Assembly: GCA_024279735.1 (NCBI GenBank)
Contig: JAJRRF010000124.1
Location: forward strand, 1 to 40,529
Direction of reading: 5' to 3'
Origin: Alphaproteobacteria bacterium
GTDB taxonomy: Bacteria; Pseudomonadota; Alphaproteobacteria; Rhizobiales; JAJRRF01
Length of the DNA stretch: 40,529 bases
The position numbers and the translations under genes are program-made. Under the pieces are notes generated by a model. The model saw only the letters and a list, made by a program, of their open reading frames with translations. It had not been told where the DNA came from and did not search any database. Within the stretch, counting starts at the first letter, position 1, and every line of letters starts with the position of its first letter. Positions 8,574 through 17,999 of the stretch are shown one piece after another.

Positions 8574-11474
8574 TTTAAGAGTATAAAGGGTTTCCAGTGC
8601 CTGTTTTGGGGTCATCTCATCAGGTTTCAAGGCTTCAATATTGTCTTTGACAGAGCGTAAGACTTTTGTTTCTGCCTGTGTCAGACCTGTATTTACAGAT
8701 GATACATCTTCTTCAGCTAAGGGTATTCCCTCCTGGGCTGTATCACTATCAATAACGGCAAACAGTGGCAGGTCTGCCAGCAATGTTGTTGGCCTAGACT
8801 GGCTACCGTCACTTTCAAGTCGGGACAGGACTTCATTGGCTCGCCTGATGACTGTTTCTGGAAGGCCTGCCAGTTTGGCGACCTGAATCCCGTAGGAACG
8901 GTTTGCCGCACCAGGAATGACCTTATGAAGAAACACAATATCATCCTGCCACTCCCGTACATCTATGGTGGCATTGGCTACATGGTCAAGCTGCTCTGAA
9001 AGAATTGTCAGTTCGTGGTAATGGGTGGCAAACAGTGCCCTGCAACAATTGACCCTGTTCAAATGTTCCACAGTCGCCCAGGCAATCGACAGGCCATCAT
9101 AGGTTGCTGTGCCCCGCCCTATCTCATCAAGTATCACCAGGGAACGACTGCCCGCCTGGTTCAATATACCTGCTGTCTCAATCATCTCAACCATAAAGGT
9201 TGAGCGACCTCGTGCCAGATCATCAGATGCCCCGACGCGGGAAAAAAGCCTATCAACCACTCCGATACGGGCATGGCTGGCAGGTACAAAGCTTCCTGCC
9301 TGAGCCATGATGGCAATCAGGGCATTCTGGCGTAAAAAGGTTGATTTTCCTGCCATGTTTGGGCCAGTCAAAAGCCAGAGACGACTGTCACCTTTTGCAG
9401 GATTGTCCTGCCCAGACCCATCAGCTGCACCCTGCTCAAACCCAGGCGGGTGCTGACCTGCACCATATTGATAATCCATATCATTACAGGCCAGGATGCA
9501 GTCATTCTCAATAAAATTTCCCGCAGAATTTTTAGCCAAGGCCTGCTCCACTACAGGATGACGGCCATCTTTAATGTAAAAAACCACGCTATCATCAACC
9601 TTCGGACGGCAATAGTTCTGCCGGACTGCCAGCTCCCCGAGCGCACTGTAAAGATCTGTCTGCCCTAACGCCGCTGCAATTGTCCCAAGCCCGCCACGGG
9701 CTGCCAACACATCCCTGACCAGTGCTGCAAAAATTTCCTGCTCAAGACTGAGCGCGCGTTCAGCAGCTGTCACAATGCGTGATTCCAGTTCTGAAAGCTC
9801 AGCAGTGATAAAGCGCATTGCACTTGCCAGGGTCTGGCGGTGTATAAACATATCACTGGCTTCCCCCTTCTCCATCAGCGTCGCATGGCTGGGCGTGACC
9901 TCAATAAAATACCCAAGGACATTGTTGTTCTTGACCTTCAGAGTCCTGATCCCCGTCAGCTCCCTATATTTTTGCTGCAAGGCCATAACAACCTTGCGGC
10001 TTTCATCGCGCAGCTTCCTGCTCTCATCAAGCTCACTGTGATACCCTTTCCTGACAAATCCGCCATCACGGCTATGGATGGGCAGCCCTTCCCCAAGGGC
10101 TGCTGTCAGGGTATCCGCCAGACAACTGCCCAACTTTTCCAGCCCAGTAGCAAGCCCTTCAATAATGGCAGGCATTTCAAGGCTGTTATGACCATCACGC
10201 AAAAGGGTCGCAACTGCCCCAGCAACACCCAGGCCTGCAGCAATCATGCCAAGGTCTCTTGGCCCGCCCCGTCCCAGGGAAAGCCGTGACAAGGCTCTTG
10301 AAATATCTGGGCTACCGCGCAACACTGTCCGGAGTCCTTCACGCAGACCTGTTTCATCAGCCATAAAGGAAACACATTCCAGCCTGTTATTTATCTCGGC
10401 AATATCGAGCAATGGGGAAGTCAGGCGTGCAGCCAGTTCCCGCGACCCCGCCCCTGTCACACTCATGTCCAGTGCGCCAAGCAGGCTGGTCTGCCGATCC
10501 CCCTTGACCGAACGCACCAGTTCAAGATTGATCCTGGTCGCACTGTCCATCACCATGACATGACCAAACCCCTGTTTTTTAGGAGGACGGACAGAGGGGT
10601 TCTGACCAATCTGGGTCAGTTCTATATAGGTCAGAACAGCTCCAATAGCTGACATCTCTGCCCCTGTAAAATCACCAAACCCCTGAATTTCCCTGACCCC
10701 TAAATATTTTTTCAGAATGTCTGCACCAGACCTGGCCGAAAAACTGCTGGCAGGCACGGGAGAAAGCGATGTACCAAGATGTTCCAGGACAGGCTGATAC
10801 TTGTCATGGTCAAAGGCGTTGTCGGCAATCAACAGTTCACGCGGCCCAAGACGCACCAACTCCCCCTCCAGGTCTTCCTCCCCGACTTCAAAGACAAGAA
10901 ACTCTCCTGTCGAGAGGTCGAAAGAGGCCAGTGCATAACCATTTTTATTTGATTTTTTCAGCTTTCCTGTTGTTTGCGAACTGATGTCTGCGATATGGCA
11001 CTGTATCAGGGCTGTCAGAAAATTATGGGCAGCGTTATCCAGCAGGTTATCTTCTGTAATCGTGCCAGGGGTGACAAGGCGCACCACATCACGGCGCACG
11101 ACGGATTTATAGCCGCGCTTTTTTGCGTCTACAGGGGATTCCATCTGCTCACAGACCGCCACCTTGAAACCGGCAGCTATCAGTTTTTGCAGATAGTCCT
11201 CTCCCTTGCTGACAGGAACACCACACATCGGGATGTCCTTGCCTTCATGCTTACCGCGATGGGTCAGGTGGATGCCCAGGGTCTGGGATGCCTGGACAGC
11301 ATCATCAAAAAACATCTCGAAAAAGTCGCCCATACGGTAGAACAGGATTGAATCGGCATTAGCCGCCTTGATCTCCATATATTGAGCCATCATCGGGGTC
11401 AGGCTTTTTGCCTTTTCCTGACCTGAAGCCGAAGATTTTGCTGGTTTTTTTTGAACAGACTGTTTGGAAGGCAT
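8559..11474 (-). CDS. mutS: DNA mismatch repair protein MutS
   Basis: MutS recognises mismatches and small loops and recruits MutL for strand-directed repair. The mismatch-wedge motif is FYRMGDFFEMF, with F51 and E53 as the Phe-x-Glu pair. The ATPase shows Walker A in TGPNMAGKST, Walker B in LVILDEIGRGT and ATHYHEL downstream. The C-terminus is a coiled tail ending LKEKIK. At 971 residues it exceeds the roughly 850 of E. coli. The extra length is an N-terminal Lys/Ser-rich leader and a Gly/Gln/Asp-rich insert just before Walker A. It lies 78 bases downstream of the TPR gene on the same strand, so cotranscription is possible. Confidence 0.97.
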   Translation of the reverse strand: MPSKQSVQKKPAKSSASGQEKAKSLTPMMAQYMEIKAANADSILFYRMGDFFEMFFDDAVQASQTLGIHLTHRGKHEGKDIPMCGVPVSKGEDYLQKLIAAGFKVAVCEQMESPVDAKKRGYKSVVRRDVVRLVTPGTITEDNLLDNAAHNFLTALIQCHIADISSQTTGKLKKSNKNGYALASFDLSTGEFLVFEVGEEDLEGELVRLGPRELLIADNAFDHDKYQPVLEHLGTSLSPVPASSFSARSGADILKKYLGVREIQGFGDFTGAEMSAIGAVLTYIELTQIGQNPSVRPPKKQGFGHVMVMDSATRINLELVRSVKGDRQTSLLGALDMSVTGAGSRELAARLTSPLLDIAEINNRLECVSFMADETGLREGLRTVLRGSPDISRALSRLSLGRGGPRDLGMIAAGLGVAGAVATLLRDGHNSLEMPAIIEGLATGLEKLGSCLADTLTAALGEGLPIHSRDGGFVRKGYHSELDESRKLRDESRKVVMALQQKYRELTGIRTLKVKNNNVLGYFIEVTPSHATLMEKGEASDMFIHRQTLASAMRFITAELSELESRIVTAAERALSLEQEIFAALVRDVLAARGGLGTIAAALGQTDLYSALGELAVRQNYCRPKVDDSVVFYIKDGRHPVVEQALAKNSAGNFIENDCILACNDMDYQYGAGQHPPGFEQGAADGSGQDNPAKGDSRLWLLTGPNMAGKSTFLRQNALIAIMAQAGSFVPASHARIGVVDRLFSRVGASDDLARGRSTFMVEMIETAGILNQAGSRSLVILDEIGRGTATYDGLSIAWATVEHLNRVNCCRALFATHYHELTILSEQLDHVANATIDVREWQDDIVFLHKVIPGAANRSYGIQVAKLAGLPETVIRRANEVLSRLESDGSQSRPTTLLADLPLFAVIDSDTAQEGIPLAEEDVSSVNTGLTQAETKVLRSVKDNIEALKPDEMTPKQALETLYTLKEKIK

Positions 11475-11551
11475 CAGGGATTACTTTACTCACTGCGTTT
11501 GTCTTTGGGATATTAATCTTTGCACGTTCATTTACAGTGACCTACAGTATC

Positions 11552-13324
11552 CTAAAACAGCCAATCAAAAATGCCCTTCTGCTTCCTCCTTGACCTTCTT
11601 CTCCTTTTTCTTTTTCTGGCCTGCCTTTGTGCCCTGGCCTTTGCCCTGGCTTTGGGTGAAGCACGGAAACCATTTGTGCCAATATTATCAGAGGAAGAAG
11701 CACCTGAAGCAATCCGAGATTTTCTTGCCTTCTTTAGGAAGACCTCACTTGATATACTGTCAGGGTCAGTAACAACAACTGAAACCTGCCGCCAGCTCCA
11801 CTTCGCAGTCTTATCACCCCATTTGTAGGGCTCCACAGCAACCAGACTGTTTGCCCTTATATTGACGATGCCAATATATTCCATGGCAATCTGGTTATCT
11901 TCATCCTGATACCCAGCAAAATAACGCAGCAGTCCAAAGCCCTGTAATGGTTTTTTCAGCATTGTCCACTCAAGCAGGCGCGGCACTCCCTTGCCATACA
12001 TCTCAACAGGGGCAGAAAAGTTGGGATAATCAGGATTGACCAAAGTATAGCGCGGACTTACTTGTGGGACAGTTCCTGTCTTAGGGGTTTTGGCCTCTTT
12101 GTCCCTGACAGAAATATCCAATATTTTCCATTTCCCCAGGTTTTCACCAATCTGCTTGCCATTTATCGGGGGCAAGGTTCCAGTCAAACGCTTGATATTG
12201 TCCCGGCACTCCCCAATAAGCGGGTCAAGCTCAAGGGCACGCCTGTAATGGGAAAGGGCTTGCTCGTCTTCCTTGTTGGCTTCAGAAACCTGGCCTAACA
12301 GTTTATATATTTCTGCATTTTTTGGGTCAAGCTCCTGGGCAGTTTTCAGGTCAATAATTGCCTTTTCCAACTCTCCCTGACGTTGGTAGATTCCTCCCCG
12401 GCGAATATATGTTTCTGTCCTGTCAGGATCATCCTCAATCGCCAGGCTGAGATCCTTTAGGGCAGCCCTAAATTTTTTAATCTTGCCATATGCCATACCG
12501 CGCACGATAAAGGCATCGACAAAACCCGGTGCAATCTTGAGAGCCTTCTGGGCATCATTAATGGCAGCATAATATTGCTTCTGCCCAAGACGAAGACGCG
12601 CCCTCTTGATCAGTATGGTATGGTTGTCAGGGTTATTCCGGATTGAGACCGACAGGTCTTCCAAAGACTTTTGCGGAAAATCCAGCTGGTCATAGACCTT
12701 GCTCCTGTTAAACAATGCTGAACTATATGATTTATTCAAAATCAGGGCACGGTTCAGGTTACGCAGGGCAGCATATTGGCGGCCAAGAGCAATATTTGAC
12801 AGGCCGCTGCCATGGTAGGCGATGGCCTGGGTTGGCAACAGACGCATTGCAGTCTGAAAATCAGCTTTTGCCAGTGTAAAATTCTTGGCAAGGTAATAGG
12901 CATTCCCACGGTTAATATAGGATATACCGTAATCTGGTGCTAAAACAGCGGCCTTGGTGAAGTCATTTATGGCTTCCTCAAGCTTTCCCATTTCCAGATA
13001 AACATTTCCACGGTTATTGAGAGCCTGGGGATATTCAGTCTTGTTTTCAAGTGAGGTGGTAAAGTCAGCTATCGCATTGTCATAATCCTTGAGCCGCCAG
13101 CGCGCCACGCCCCTGTCACTCAGAATAGCTGCCCGTTTTTCCCTGGAAAGCTCCTTAAGATCCAATGCCACACTGAAGGAACGGATTGCCTTTTCAAACT
13201 GGTTTCTCAGAAGATAGGCATGGCCTTGCCGAACATGATGGGCAGCACCACTCATTGATATTTGGGAAAAGGCCAGGCTGTTATATGTCAACAGGAAAAC
13301 CAGACCAAAAATAATCCTGATCAT
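11552..13324 (-). CDS. Secreted TPR-repeat protein with Arg-rich C-terminal tail
   Basis: A signal peptide (MIRIIFGLVFLLTYNSLAFS) is followed by ten or eleven tetratricopeptide repeats to about residue 380, for example LNNRGNVYLEMGKLEEAIND. A unique domain of about 150 residues follows with GFGLLRYFAGYQDEDNQIAM and EYIGIVNIRA. The protein ends in a 30-residue Arg/Lys-rich tail with a final GIFDWLF. I start at 13324 rather than 13336 because GAGG (complement of 13331-13334) sits 6 bases before the later ATG and nothing fits the earlier one. This gives 590 residues. TPRs imply a protein-binding scaffold, probably in the periplasm. Partner and function are unknown. Confidence 0.8.
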   Translation of the reverse strand: MIRIIFGLVFLLTYNSLAFSQISMSGAAHHVRQGHAYLLRNQFEKAIRSFSVALDLKELSREKRAAILSDRGVARWRLKDYDNAIADFTTSLENKTEYPQALNNRGNVYLEMGKLEEAINDFTKAAVLAPDYGISYINRGNAYYLAKNFTLAKADFQTAMRLLPTQAIAYHGSGLSNIALGRQYAALRNLNRALILNKSYSSALFNRSKVYDQLDFPQKSLEDLSVSIRNNPDNHTILIKRARLRLGQKQYYAAINDAQKALKIAPGFVDAFIVRGMAYGKIKKFRAALKDLSLAIEDDPDRTETYIRRGGIYQRQGELEKAIIDLKTAQELDPKNAEIYKLLGQVSEANKEDEQALSHYRRALELDPLIGECRDNIKRLTGTLPPINGKQIGENLGKWKILDISVRDKEAKTPKTGTVPQVSPRYTLVNPDYPNFSAPVEMYGKGVPRLLEWTMLKKPLQGFGLLRYFAGYQDEDNQIAMEYIGIVNIRANSLVAVEPYKWGDKTAKWSWRQVSVVVTDPDSISSEVFLKKARKSRIASGASSSDNIGTNGFRASPKARAKARAQRQARKRKRRRRSRRKQKGIFDWLF

Positions 13325-13460
13325 GCTGCACCTCATAAGTCATTGGAGCCGGATTGTAAAATATTTTCGCAGCGAAGGCAGCCCAAAACTGATGACTGCC
13401 CCATAGCCTAAGCCAAGCATACCCCATATTGAGATAAAAAGCAGCCACCTTAGTCATCAC

Positions 13461-13847
13461 CTAAGAAAAGTTACCTACAGCATCTGCCGACATAGGTGTA
13501 ATCTCGACAGACTCACCGCAACCACAGGCACTGGTCTGGTTTGGATTGTTAAACACAAACTGTGAAGAAAGTTTTTCCGTCACATAATCCATCTCTGTAC
13601 CAAGCAGAAAAAGGAACGCCCTGGAATCAATATAGATTGTCACGCCCTTGTCTTCCACAACCTCGTCAAGGGGTTCAGCTTCCCTGGCATATTCCATGAC
13701 ATATTCCATTCCTGCGCACCCCCCCTTTTTCATGCCAAGGCGCAGGCCTGTAATATTTTCTTCAGACCGCGCCATGATAACCTTGACCTGCTCCGCAGCG
13801 CGGTCTGTCAAAGAGATAGCCTTCGGTTTTTCCTGAATGTCTGACAT
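13461..13847 (-). CDS. sufA: A-type iron-sulfur carrier SufA (HesB/IscA family)
   Basis: A-type carriers accept Fe-S clusters from the SUF scaffold and pass them to apoproteins. The 128 residues carry the family's three cysteines: one in KKGGCAGMEY and two in the C-terminal ACGCGESV. A strong ribosome site (GGAGGA) precedes the ATG at 13847 by about 7 bases. It is the last gene of the SUF operon as read leftward, about 100 bases after sufT. ErpA or IscA would look similar; the operon context favours SufA. I saw no terminator after it, so readthrough into the TPR gene is possible. Confidence 0.93.
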   Translation of the reverse strand: MSDIQEKPKAISLTDRAAEQVKVIMARSEENITGLRLGMKKGGCAGMEYVMEYAREAEPLDEVVEDKGVTIYIDSRAFLFLLGTEMDYVTEKLSSQFVFNNPNQTSACGCGESVEITPMSADAVGNFS

Positions 13848-13946
13848 TTCCTGTTCCTCCAGCCAACCGCCAAGGTTGGTTTGTTAAATAGTTTCCTGAC
13901 AATAGCATCCCAAAAGGACAACAGTAAGACTGTAGCGGCAAACTGG

Positions 13947-14387
13947 CTAAAACATGTTCAGTTCAACCCGAGCCTCGTCTGACATCATGCTCATGTCCCA
14001 TGGCGGTTCAAATGTCATGTTGACCCCCACCTTGTTGATATAGTCAACTTTAGAAATCGCATCATGCACCCAGCGCGGCATTTCCCCTGCCACAGGACAG
14101 CCTGGCGCGGTCAGGGTCATGTCAATGGTGACATTCTTTTCATCACTGACATCAATACGGTAAATCAGGCCAAGCTCATAAATATCGACAGGGATTTCAG
14201 GATCAAAAACTGTCTTGATGGCCGTAACAATATCGGACCGCATCCTGTTAAGCTGCTCCTTGCTCAGGTCTGACCCTGGTACAGGCGTTCCGCCCTCTGC
14301 CACAGACGGCTCGTCCAGAACCATCTTTACTTCTGGCTGCTTTGCTGCTGTTTCTGTTTCCTGGTTTTCCATAATTGTCTCACTCAT
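13947..14387 (-). CDS. sufT: SUF-associated MIP18/DUF59 protein SufT
   Basis: DUF59 proteins help Fe-S cluster assembly or delivery. The conserved DPEIPVDIYELGLIYRI is followed by DMTLTAPGCPVAGEMP with the family cysteine, and FEPPWDMSMMSDEARVELNMF at the end. The open frame extends to 14453, but that would overlap sufS. AGGA lies 6 bases before the ATG at 14387, which gives a 146-residue protein 16 bases after the sufS stop. The N-terminal 45 residues are acidic and probably disordered. Confidence 0.92.
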   Translation of the reverse strand: MSETIMENQETETAAKQPEVKMVLDEPSVAEGGTPVPGSDLSKEQLNRMRSDIVTAIKTVFDPEIPVDIYELGLIYRIDVSDEKNVTIDMTLTAPGCPVAGEMPRWVHDAISKVDYINKVGVNMTFEPPWDMSMMSDEARVELNMF

Positions 14388-14403
14388 CATCTGTCCTAAA
14401 ATA

Positions 14404-15654
14404 TTACCCGAAAAAATTTCGTGCCTTGTCCAGTGCCGTGACCAGCGCGTCAATATCTGCCCTGTTGTTATACATCGCCAGGGACGCGCGGCAGGTTGAG
14501 TTCACGCCATAACGCTGCATCAAAGGTTCAGCGCAGTGATGCCCAGCCCGTACAGCAACCCCGGACCTGTCCAATATTGTACTGATGTCATGGGCATGAA
14601 CACCTTCCATCGTAAACGAAAAAATACCGCCCTTGTCCTTGGCAACGCCAATGCGCTGCAACTTCCTGACCTGGGACAACTGGTCTTCGGCATATTGCCC
14701 CAGTTCATGTTCCCAGGCTGAAATCTTGTCACGGCCAATATCCATCATATAGTCAAGGGCTACCCCCAGGCCAATGGTCTGGACAATGGCGGGTGTGCCT
14801 GCCTCAAACTTGTGCGGTGCCTTGCCATAAGTCACCTTGTCAAAACTGACACATTCAATCATTTCGCCGCCGCCGCGATAAGGCGGCATGGCCTCAAGAT
14901 GCTTCTTCTTGGCATATAGCACACCAATACCGGAAGGCCCGTAAAGCTTGTGGCCTGTCATGATATAAAAGTCAGCATCCAGATCCTGGACATCAATTTT
15001 CATATGGACGCTGGCCTGCGACCCGTCTACCAGCACAGGAATATTTTTGCTGTGACACAGCGCAATCACCTGTTTCATCGGTACAATAGTGCCAAGCACA
15101 TTCGACATATGGGTCAGGGCAACCAGTTTGGTTTTGGGGGTAATCAGCTTTTCAAACTCATCAAGCAGAAAATCACCTTCATCCGAAACCGGAGCCCATT
15201 TCAGGACGACCCCATTGCGCTCCCTGTGAAAATGCCAAGGCACAATATTGGAATGGTGTTCCATCACAGAAAGGAGAACTTCATCGCCCTGCCCCAATAC
15301 CATCCCGCCAAAGGATTCCGCAACCAGGTTGATGGCATCAGTTGCACCGCTGGTCAGGATTACCTCATCGGTTGACGGCGCATTAATAAATTTGGCAATG
15401 GTTTTGCGCGCCTGCTCAAAATTATCAGTCGCCTTGTTACTGAGATAATGCAGGCCGCGATGGACATTGGCATATTCATGGGAATAAGCCTTCATAATCG
15501 CATCCAGCACAACCTGCGGTTTTTGCGCAGAAGCCCCGTTGTCAAGGTAAACCAAGGGCTTGCCATGCACCTCACGGGTGAGGATCGGGAAATCAGCCCT
15601 GATCTTTTCAACATCAAAAGCAGCAGACTTTATGTTATCATCTATAAGTGTCAT
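14404..15654 (-). CDS. sufS: Cysteine desulfurase SufS (class II)
   Basis: SufS uses PLP to remove sulfur from cysteine for Fe-S cluster assembly. The PLP lysine lies in TGHKLYGPSGIGVLYAKK. The active-site cysteine lies in NSTCRASLAMYNN, the class II arrangement without the longer class I loop. ATHMSNVLGT and RAGHHCAEPLM are further family signatures. The 416 residues match the family. It lies between sufD (19 bases upstream) and sufT (16 bases downstream). I see no SufE or SufU in the window, so its sulfur-transfer partner is either elsewhere or not needed. Confidence 0.97.
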   Translation of the reverse strand: MTLIDDNIKSAAFDVEKIRADFPILTREVHGKPLVYLDNGASAQKPQVVLDAIMKAYSHEYANVHRGLHYLSNKATDNFEQARKTIAKFINAPSTDEVILTSGATDAINLVAESFGGMVLGQGDEVLLSVMEHHSNIVPWHFHRERNGVVLKWAPVSDEGDFLLDEFEKLITPKTKLVALTHMSNVLGTIVPMKQVIALCHSKNIPVLVDGSQASVHMKIDVQDLDADFYIMTGHKLYGPSGIGVLYAKKKHLEAMPPYRGGGEMIECVSFDKVTYGKAPHKFEAGTPAIVQTIGLGVALDYMMDIGRDKISAWEHELGQYAEDQLSQVRKLQRIGVAKDKGGIFSFTMEGVHAHDISTILDRSGVAVRAGHHCAEPLMQRYGVNSTCRASLAMYNNRADIDALVTALDKARNFFG

Positions 15655-15673
15655 TATTGTCAGTTACCACTTT

Positions 15674-16990
15674 CTAGGAAGCCAGCCAATTTTGGGCCAA
15701 TCCTGTCAAGGCATCCCTTATCTCTTCATTCTCAATCTTTTCAATCGCCTCACCGACAAAAGCCTGGATCAGCAGTCCCCTGGCCTCAATATCGGGCAGC
15801 CCCCTGGATTTTAAGTAAAACAACAGGTCTTCGTCAATCTGGCCAGAGGTTGCGCCATGGCCGCAGATCACATCGTCGGCATAAATCTCAAGCTCTGGCT
15901 TGGCATCAAACTCGCAATGCTCAGACAACATCATGGATTGCATCATCTGGTGGCCATCTGTCAACTGGGCGTGTGGGCGGACAATCACCTTGGCCTGAAC
16001 CACAGCCCGCGCAGTATCATCCAGCACACATTTCACCATCTCACGGCTCCTGCCTTCAGGCAGCTTGTGGTCAACCAACAAGGTCGCATCACAATGTTGC
16101 GTCCCGCGCATCAAGGTTGCGCCGCTCATGTCAAATTCAGCCCTTTCGCCGTCAAACACAACAAAATGCTGGTGACGTGATAGGGCGGCCCCGATATTAA
16201 ACTGGTGCTCATGGTAGATCGCCTTGTCATCCAGCTTCAAATTCAGGGTTGAAAGATGGGTTGTTTCCAAATTTTCGGCCTGATACTTGATATGGTTGAC
16301 TTCAGCACCTTCTGCAATGCCAAGATTGGTCAGGCTGTTGACCTGAACCCCATATTGACCAAGACCGATATAACTTTCCAAAAGGGTTACCTTGGCAGAT
16401 TTTGCCACGCTGATATGGTTGTGCAGTGTCACCAAACCCTGTTGCTCGCCAGAGCTGACAAAAACAAGGTGGATCGGCTTTTCAACATCACCCTCAATAT
16501 GCAAGGCCGCACCATCCGCCATAAAGGCCGTATTCAGCGCAACAATGCTGTCATCCAAATCAGGCTGTGCCTGTTTCATTACCTTGGAAAAGGTTTCCCC
16601 TGACAAGGCCCGGGAAAGCGGCATTGCCTCAACATTCTTCATGGTAGAAAAATCAGCAGACAGCTCCGCAGAAAAATAGCCATCGACAAATACCAGGCGG
16701 CTTGCCTCAATATCCCCCAACGCCCCCAAAGCCTCATCCAGTTTGGCAGCAGTGACAGACCCTGCGCGTTCCAGCGGCGCGAAGGCATCCTTCAGGATAA
16801 AGCGCAAGTCTGTATAACGCCAGTTTTCCAGCTGGCGAGTTGGCAGGCCTTTTTCGTTAAACTGGGCTATTGCGTCCTGGCGCATCTGCGTTATGGTGCT
16901 GTCACCGGGCAGGTCATTGCCTACCTTATCAAAATGCCCTGAAAATCCGGTCTCGGCATCAGTCTTCTGGATGTTTCCTGTGTTACTCAT
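15674..16990 (-). CDS. sufD: SUF scaffold subunit SufD
   Basis: SufD forms the SufBC2D scaffold that builds nascent Fe-S clusters. The beta-helix core shows HISVAKSAKVTLLESYIG and the C-terminal region HGATSGQIDEDLLFYLKSRG, typical of SufB/SufD. I prefer the ATG at 16990 (438 residues) because AAGGA lies 9 bases upstream. The earlier in-frame ATG at 16999 touches that sequence directly. The sufC stop is 12 bases upstream of the start, so the two are tightly coupled. Confidence 0.95.
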   Translation of the reverse strand: MSNTGNIQKTDAETGFSGHFDKVGNDLPGDSTITQMRQDAIAQFNEKGLPTRQLENWRYTDLRFILKDAFAPLERAGSVTAAKLDEALGALGDIEASRLVFVDGYFSAELSADFSTMKNVEAMPLSRALSGETFSKVMKQAQPDLDDSIVALNTAFMADGAALHIEGDVEKPIHLVFVSSGEQQGLVTLHNHISVAKSAKVTLLESYIGLGQYGVQVNSLTNLGIAEGAEVNHIKYQAENLETTHLSTLNLKLDDKAIYHEHQFNIGAALSRHQHFVVFDGERAEFDMSGATLMRGTQHCDATLLVDHKLPEGRSREMVKCVLDDTARAVVQAKVIVRPHAQLTDGHQMMQSMMLSEHCEFDAKPELEIYADDVICGHGATSGQIDEDLLFYLKSRGLPDIEARGLLIQAFVGEAIEKIENEEIRDALTGLAQNWLAS

Positions 16991-17002
16991 CTCAAACATT
17001 CC

Positions 17003-17749
17003 TTACGCTGCATTTACAATATCGGCATAACCGTTTTTCTCAAGCTCAAGTGCCAAATTTTTGTCACCTGACTTGATGATCTTTCCATCAGACAGGACAT
17101 GCACCTTGTCTGGCACAATATAGTCCAGCAAACGCTGGTAATGGGTAATCACCAGCATGGAACGCTCAGGACTGCGCAAGCTGTTGACACCATCCGACAC
17201 AGTTTTCAGGGCATCAATATCAAGCCCCGAATCAGTCTCGTCCAGCAGGCAAAGGCCGGGCTCAAGCAGCACCATTTGCAGAATTTCCATGCGTTTTTTC
17301 TCGCCGCCGGAAAAACCGACATTGAGCGGGCGGCGCAGCATATCCTTGGATACGCCCATAATCTCGGCCTTGGCATTAATCAGCTTGATAAAATCAGGTG
17401 TTTTCATGGGCTCTTCACCGCGCGCCTTGCGCTGTGAATTGATCGCGGTGCGCAAAAAGGTCATGGTCGCCACGCCAGGCACTTCCATTGGGTACTGGAA
17501 TGCCAGAAAAACCCCCGCCGCAGCTCGCTGGTCAGGTGTCATGGCCGTCAAGTCCTGCCCATCCCAAAGAATTTCACCCTTGGTAATGTCATAACCAGGC
17601 TTGCCCGCAATCAGGTAGGACAAAGTGGACTTGCCTGCGCCGTTTGGCCCCATAATAGCATGAACTTCCCCTTTTGGGATTGTCAGGTTCATCCCCTTAA
17701 GAATTTCCTTGCCGCCAACTGTAGCGTGAAGCTTTTTAATTTCTAACAT
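17003..17749 (-). CDS. sufC: SUF complex ATPase SufC
   Basis: SufC is the soluble ABC-type ATPase of SufBC2D. Walker A GPNGAGKS is at residues 34-41, the signature is FSGGEKKRMEI at about 148-158, and Walker B is LCLLDETDSGLDID. The 248 residues are normal. AGGA precedes the ATG by 9 bases. It is unusual that sufC does not follow sufB directly: about 1.25 kb with a small ORF, a broken TPR gene and an inserted element separates them. It may therefore depend on a secondary promoter or readthrough. Confidence 0.97.
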   Translation of the reverse strand: MLEIKKLHATVGGKEILKGMNLTIPKGEVHAIMGPNGAGKSTLSYLIAGKPGYDITKGEILWDGQDLTAMTPDQRAAAGVFLAFQYPMEVPGVATMTFLRTAINSQRKARGEEPMKTPDFIKLINAKAEIMGVSKDMLRRPLNVGFSGGEKKRMEILQMVLLEPGLCLLDETDSGLDIDALKTVSDGVNSLRSPERSMLVITHYQRLLDYIVPDKVHVLSDGKIIKSGDKNLALELEKNGYADIVNAA

Positions 17750-17830
17750 TTTTGTTTGTTCCTAGTTACTTGCGGCACATGTCCACTTTACTTTTAATTT
17801 TTACTGTTTTCATAATTTTCAGAACTACCG

Positions 17831-17894
17831 ACTGTCATACTGCGCCCTAGAGAAACATCACGGCATGGATACCGCATTTCTGTGGTATGACAGT
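17831..17894. repeat. 64-bp nested inverted repeat upstream of sufC
   Basis: ACTGTCATAC (17831-17840) is the exact reverse complement of GTATGACAGT (17885-17894). Inside, AGAAA pairs with TTTCT and CGG with CCG, so a long interrupted hairpin is possible. It lies 82 bases upstream of the sufC start. It is not followed by a T tract on either strand, so I do not call it a terminator. It could be a leader structure or a tiny insertion element. Confidence 0.5.
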
Positions 17895-17999
17895 GAGAGA
17901 TATGCTCTATTTGGTATGCCCTAAATACACCAGCATGCAAGGACACGCTCCTTGACCGACAAATTTGAGAATACAGTACAATCCATCAAAACCTTGAAT

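Noticed and set aside
15448-16200. 250-codon plus-strand frame opposite sufD
   Set aside because: It is rich in His, Gln and Arg, as expected from reading an antisense strand, and has no domain.
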